Below, piece by piece: positions 8,898-12,146 of a stretch of 12,146 nucleotides of DNA (positions within the stretch are counted from its first letter, which is position 1; each line of letters opens with the position of its first letter). The DNA is from Pseudomonadota bacterium. Lineage in GTDB: Bacteria; Pseudomonadota; Alphaproteobacteria; Sphingomonadales; Sphingomonadaceae. The stretch covers positions 1-12,146 of the forward strand of contig JAEZES010000186.1 of assembly GCA_023432995.1 (NCBI GenBank), read 5' to 3'. Both the position numbers and the translations under genes were made by a program. The notes beneath the pieces were generated by a model. The model was not told the DNA's origin and did not search any database. It saw only the letters and a program-made list of their open reading frames with translations.

Positions 8898-9860
8898 TCA
8901 GAATTCGTCCGCCACGTCGAGCAACCGGGTCAGCCGGGCCGGCGCGACCGCGCGCCAGCTGCGATGGAGCCAGTGGGCGACCTGGTCCCAGTCGACGCCC
9001 GGGCGGTTGAGGATCAGCCCCACCCAGCCCGCGGCGCCGTAGTATTGCGGACGAAAGTAGGTCTCCGGCTGCATCTCGACGAGCGCGTTGAGCTCGTCGG
9101 GCCCGTCGGTCTTGACGAGCAGGGCGATGTGCTCGGAGCCGTGGTGCTGGTCGGCGAAGTAAGCAAAGAACTTGCCGCTCTTGCCGCCGGTGCGCCAGCC
9201 GGGGGAACCATGGCTGTCGCGGTCCTCGGCCTCGGGCAGGGCGAGCGCCAGCTCACGCACCCGCGCGAGCAGCCAGTCGGGGCGGTAGGGCCGGCTGACG
9301 TAGTCGGCGAGCATTCGCGGATAGAGCTGGTACTCGGCCATCAGTACCCGGGCCGCAAGGCTCTCGGGCGTGTCGTCGCGCAGGATGTGCACCGGCACCT
9401 GGCCGAGCAGCGGGCCACCGTCGAGCTCGGCGGTGACCACGTGGACCGAGCAGCCGCCGTGGCTGTCGCCGGCCTCGATCGCGCGCTCGTGGGTGTGCAG
9501 ACCCTTGTACTTGGGCAGGAGCGAAGGGTGGGTGTTGAGCATCCGCTCGGCCCACTTGTCGACGAACCCCGCGGTCAGCACGCGCATGTAACCGGCGAGG
9601 GCGATGTACTCGGTGCCGGCCTCGCGCAGGGCGGCGTCCATCACCGCCTCGTGTGCCTCGCGCTCCATTCCGCGGTGGCTGTGGGCGAACGTGGCGATAC
9701 CCTCGGCCTCGGCGATCCTGAGCCCGCGCGCCTCGGGCACGTTGCTGGCGACGAGCACGATCTCGTATGGGCAGCCGGGCAGGCGCGAGTGAAACAGCAG
9801 CGACGACATCGTCGTCCCGTTGCCCGAGAGCAGCACCGCGACGCGCGCCTTGTCAGGCAT
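8898..9860 (-). CDS. purN: Phosphoribosylglycinamide formyltransferase PurN fused to an MmcQ/YjbR-like domain
   Basis: PurN transfers a formyl group from 10-formyltetrahydrofolate to GAR, the third step of de novo purine synthesis. Residues 1-190 are a complete PurN: VAVLLSGNG phosphate loop, IALAGYMRVL, NTHPSLLP with catalytic N109 and H111, and TAELDGGPLLGQ with catalytic D147. The usual PurN ends near 190-215, but this frame runs on to 320 residues. About 196-320 resembles the MmcQ/YjbR (DUF419) fold: LALALPEAEDRDSHGSPGWRT, GKSGKFFAYF, IALLVKTDGPDE, YYGAAGWVGLIL, VDWDQVAHWLHRSW. The phosphate loop reads GNGTT where E. coli has GNGSN. ATG 9860 overlaps the purM stop by 8 nt, and GGAG lies 11 nt upstream within purM, so translation is probably coupled. 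Core function is firm; the role of the tail is unknown. Confidence 0.93.
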   Translation of the reverse strand: MPDKARVAVLLSGNGTTMSSLLFHSRLPGCPYEIVLVASNVPEARGLRIAEAEGIATFAHSHRGMEREAHEAVMDAALREAGTEYIALAGYMRVLTAGFVDKWAERMLNTHPSLLPKYKGLHTHERAIEAGDSHGGCSVHVVTAELDGGPLLGQVPVHILRDDTPESLAARVLMAEYQLYPRMLADYVSRPYRPDWLLARVRELALALPEAEDRDSHGSPGWRTGGKSGKFFAYFADQHHGSEHIALLVKTDGPDELNALVEMQPETYFRPQYYGAAGWVGLILNRPGVDWDQVAHWLHRSWRAVAPARLTRLLDVADEF

Positions 9861-10959
9861 TGTGCGTCGCGCTCCAGTCCTCGCGCGCGCTCCAGGTTCC
9901 GGCCGCACCGCGCACCGTGCAGCCGCGCGGACCCGTGATCACCTCGCCGATGTGCACGACGGCCTCGCCTGCCGCCTCGAGCTCGGCCGCGACCTCGCGC
10001 GCCAGCTCGGGGATCACGGCGAGGGCCATGCCGATCCCGCAGTTGAACGTGCGTGCCATCTCGCCCGGCTCGATGTTGCCCTGCGCCTGCAGGAACGCCA
10101 TCAGCCGCGGCTGCTCCCACGCGTCGGCGTCGATCATCGCGTGGGCGCCCTCGGGCAGCACGCGGGGGATGTTCTCGAGCAGCCCGCCTCCGGTGATGTG
10201 CGCCAGCGCGTCGACCTTGCCCGCTCGGACCACCGGCAGCAGGCTCTTCACGTAGATCCGCGTCGGCTCGGCCAGGGCATCGATCAGCAGCCGGTCGGGA
10301 TCGAACAGCGCCGGCCGGTCCATCCGCCACCCGCGGTCCTCGGCCAGCCGCCGCACCAGCGAATAGCCGTTCGAATGCACGCCCGAGCTCGCCAGGCCGA
10401 GCAGCACGTGGCCGGGCGCGACGCGCTCCCCGGTCAGCTGCTCGCCGCGCTCGACCGCGCCGACGCAGAAGCCGGCCAGATCGTAATCGCCGGCGGCGTA
10501 CATCCCAGGCATCTCGGCGGTCTCGCCGCCGATCAGCGCGCAGCCCGCCAGCCGGCAGCCCTCGGCAATGCCGCCAATGACCCGTTCTGCGATGCCGCCG
10601 TCGAGCTTTCCAGTGGCGAAATAGTCGAGGAAGAACAGCGGCTCGGCACCCTGCACGATCAAGTCGTTGGCGCACATCGCGACGAGGTCGATGCCGACGG
10701 TGTCGTGGCGGTCGAAGTCGATCGCCAGCTTGAGCTTGGTGCCGACTCCGTCGTTGGCCGCGACCAGCAGCGGGTCGGCGTAGCCGGCGGCCTTCGGGTC
10801 GAAGAACCCGCCGAACCCGCCGATTTCGGCGTCGGCGCCCGGCCTCCGGGTCGCCTTCACCAACGGACCGATCGCCTTGACCAGCGCGTTGCCGGCGTCG
10901 ATCGACACGCCGGCCTGGGCGTACGTGTAGCGGTCGGGGGGCGGGGTGTTCGCGGCCAT
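9853..10959 (-). CDS. purM: Phosphoribosylformylglycinamidine cyclo-ligase (AIR synthetase) PurM
   Basis: Closes the imidazole ring of FGAM with ATP to give AIR, the fifth step of purine synthesis. The 368-residue protein has the normal length. Motifs in order: TYAQAGVSIDAGNALV at the N-terminus, GGFGGFFD, NDGVGTKLKLA (D70-K75, ATP site), VAMCANDLIVQGAEPLFFLDY, GGETAEMPGMY (from G144), GVHSNGYSLVR, AHITGGGLLENIPRVLP and FNCGIGM. No expected motif is missing. The start is ATG 10959; an AAAGGA sequence lies upstream but at an unusually long spacing (about 14 nt), and no better start is in frame nearby. It is the first gene of the minus-strand run purM-purN-sulfotransferase and diverges from the gene at 11030. 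Confidence 0.97.
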   Translation of the reverse strand: MAANTPPPDRYTYAQAGVSIDAGNALVKAIGPLVKATRRPGADAEIGGFGGFFDPKAAGYADPLLVAANDGVGTKLKLAIDFDRHDTVGIDLVAMCANDLIVQGAEPLFFLDYFATGKLDGGIAERVIGGIAEGCRLAGCALIGGETAEMPGMYAAGDYDLAGFCVGAVERGEQLTGERVAPGHVLLGLASSGVHSNGYSLVRRLAEDRGWRMDRPALFDPDRLLIDALAEPTRIYVKSLLPVVRAGKVDALAHITGGGLLENIPRVLPEGAHAMIDADAWEQPRLMAFLQAQGNIEPGEMARTFNCGIGMALAVIPELAREVAAELEAAGEAVVHIGEVITGPRGCTVRGAAGTWSAREDWSATHNA

Positions 10960-11029
10960 CGCGATGCGCTTTATCCTTTCGCGCTTGGATTTCCACTCGC
11001 CATTGGGCAAAAGGCCGCCGATTTCCCCG
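10960..11029. promoter_or_regulatory. Divergent control region between purM and the right-edge envelope gene
   Basis: Seventy bases separate two opposing start codons, so both promoters must be compressed here or reach into the coding ends. I see no strong -35/-10 pair on either strand, no PurR-type operator and no riboswitch-like fold. The plus strand has an in-frame TTG at 11003, an alternative start for the right-hand gene. Confidence 0.25.
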
Positions 11030-12146
11030 ATGGCCACCCTCGCGCTCCCCAAAGCCCCGTCCGCTCGTGCGCTGCCCTACTTGGTGGCGGCGCTGCTCGC
11101 GGCGCTCGCCGCAGGCGCGGCGCTCGTCGCCCAGGTCTCGGGCGACCGCGGCATTGCCCCGGTGGCGAGCAGCACCGACATCGAAGTCCATGGCATTTCG
11201 GTCGACGTGACCGGCAAGAATGCCGAAGACGCCCGGCTCGAAGGCTGGCGCGTGGCGCGGCGCGAGGCATGGAAGAAGCTCGGCGGCCCCGCGATCCCCG
11301 ATTCGCAGCTCGAGGGGCTGGTCTCGGCGATCGTGGTCGAGCAGGAGCGGCTCGGGCCGCGCCGCTATATCGCCACGCTGGGCGTAATCTTCGACCGATC
11401 GCGCGCGGGCGGGATTCTCGGTGGCGAAGGCGCCCAGGCGCGCTCGGCGCCGATGCTGACCCTGCCGGTGCTGATCAGCGGCGGCACGCAGACGATGTTC
11501 GAGGTGCGCAACCCGTGGCAGCGCGCCTGGGCCGAGTACCAGATGGGGGCCAGCGCGATCGACTACGTCCGCCCGACCGGTTCGGGCTGGGAATCGCTGC
11601 TGCTGACCTACGGCCAGACCGGCCGCCGCAGCCGCGCCTGGTGGACCGACATTCTCGACCAGTTCGGCGCCGCCGACGTGCTGATCCCGATCGCGAACTT
11701 GCGTTACCTCTATCCGGGCGGCCCGGTCGAAGGGCATTTCACCGCCCGTTACGGCCCCGACAACCGCTGGCTCGGTGAGTTCACCCTGCGCGCGCGCAAC
11801 GCCGACCAGGTGCCGGCCATGCTGAACCAGGCCGTGCAGCGGTTCGACGCGATCTTCACCCGGGCGCTGCTCGACGGCCGCCTGCGGCCCGATCCGACCT
11901 TGCGCCTCGACGCGGTCGAACTGAGCCCCGAAGTGCTCGCGCTGATCGAGGCCGCGCGTCGTGCCGAGGAGGCCGCGGCGGCCGGCGGCGAGACGATCCC
12001 CCGCGAGACCGCCGACGGCACCACCGCGAGCGCAGCCCCGGCCGACGAGGTGCCGCAGGCGCTCGGCACCTTCACCGTCCAGGTCGCGACACCCGACGGG
12101 CGCGCGTTCGACGCGGCGCTGACCGGCGTTCGCGGCACGCCTGGCG
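11030..12146 (+). CDS. Uncharacterised membrane-anchored/secreted protein of a sphingomonad-type family (DUF2066-like, heavy-metal-associated-like C-terminus), partial
   Basis: The frame is open from ATG 11030 to the right edge (372 full codons). Residues 1-13 are a short basic start, and about 14-37 form one hydrophobic Ala/Leu segment (LPYLVAALLAALAAGAALVA), a signal peptide or membrane anchor. The following domain (IEVHGISVDVTGKNAEDAR, WRVARREAWKKL, GLVSAIVVEQERLGPRRYIATLGVIFDRSRA) matches the pattern of DUF2066-type proteins known from sphingomonads. Then come PMLTLPVLISGG, NPWQRAWAEYQ, IDYVRPTGSG, a block LLDQFGAADVLIPIANLR, and an Ala/Glu-rich linker at about 307-343. The last 28 residues (FTVQVATPDGRAFDAALTGVRGTPG) look like the first half of a ferredoxin-like, heavy-metal-associated-type fold, but no CxxC is seen before the edge. 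ATG 11030 has no clear ribosome-binding site; TTG 11003 is an alternative. Function unknown. Confidence 0.75.
   Translation, partial: MATLALPKAPSARALPYLVAALLAALAAGAALVAQVSGDRGIAPVASSTDIEVHGISVDVTGKNAEDARLEGWRVARREAWKKLGGPAIPDSQLEGLVSAIVVEQERLGPRRYIATLGVIFDRSRAGGILGGEGAQARSAPMLTLPVLISGGTQTMFEVRNPWQRAWAEYQMGASAIDYVRPTGSGWESLLLTYGQTGRRSRAWWTDILDQFGAADVLIPIANLRYLYPGGPVEGHFTARYGPDNRWLGEFTLRARNADQVPAMLNQAVQRFDAIFTRALLDGRLRPDPTLRLDAVELSPEVLALIEAARRAEEAAAAGGETIPRETADGTTASAAPADEVPQALGTFTVQVATPDGRAFDAALTGVRGTPG

Noticed and set aside
7744..9042. 432-codon plus-strand frame antisense to the sulfotransferase and purN end
   Set aside because: Spans two real genes on the other strand and resembles their reverse translation; no family features.
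9641..11737. 698-codon minus-strand and 652-codon plus-strand frames (9820-11778)
   Set aside because: Both cross the purM start region and overlap well-defined genes in other frames; low-complexity Arg/Gly/Ala content indicates shadow frames.

Overview
The window is GC-rich, densely packed chromosomal DNA from an alphaproteobacterium, most likely a member of the Sphingomonadales (Erythrobacteraceae/Sphingomonadaceae type). This rests on the high third-position GC, short intergenic gaps, the surA-lptD / pepA-holC arrangement, a TonB-era style periplasmic S9 peptidase, and a partial envelope protein at the right edge that resembles one I know mainly from sphingomonads. The assignment comes from recognising protein families by eye, not from a database search.

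Left part (1-5150): on the minus strand, lptD (outer-membrane LPS translocon) is followed by surA (periplasmic chaperone for outer-membrane proteins), which runs off the left edge. Diverging from lptD on the plus strand are pepA (M17 leucyl aminopeptidase) and holC (chi subunit of DNA polymerase III). Together this is an envelope-biogenesis pair back to back with a housekeeping pair.

Middle part (5155-7695): a secreted S9 (prolyl-oligopeptidase-like) peptidase on the minus strand converges on holC and diverges from ndk (nucleoside diphosphate kinase) on the plus strand.

Right part (7711-12146): a minus-strand run purM -> purN -> sulfotransferase. purM and purN overlap by 8 nt and catalyse two steps of de novo purine synthesis. 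purN carries an in-frame C-terminal MmcQ/YjbR-like domain, which is the most unusual thing here. Diverging from purM is an uncharacterised membrane-anchored or secreted protein, cut by the right edge.

There are no visible tRNA or rRNA genes, insertion sequences, phage genes, CRISPR arrays or long repeats. No stretch above 300 bases lacks a gene. I see no convincing novel multi-gene system. The points worth a second look are the PurN-YjbR fusion, the sulfotransferase N-terminus, the LptD cysteine pattern, and the uncharacterised right-edge protein.
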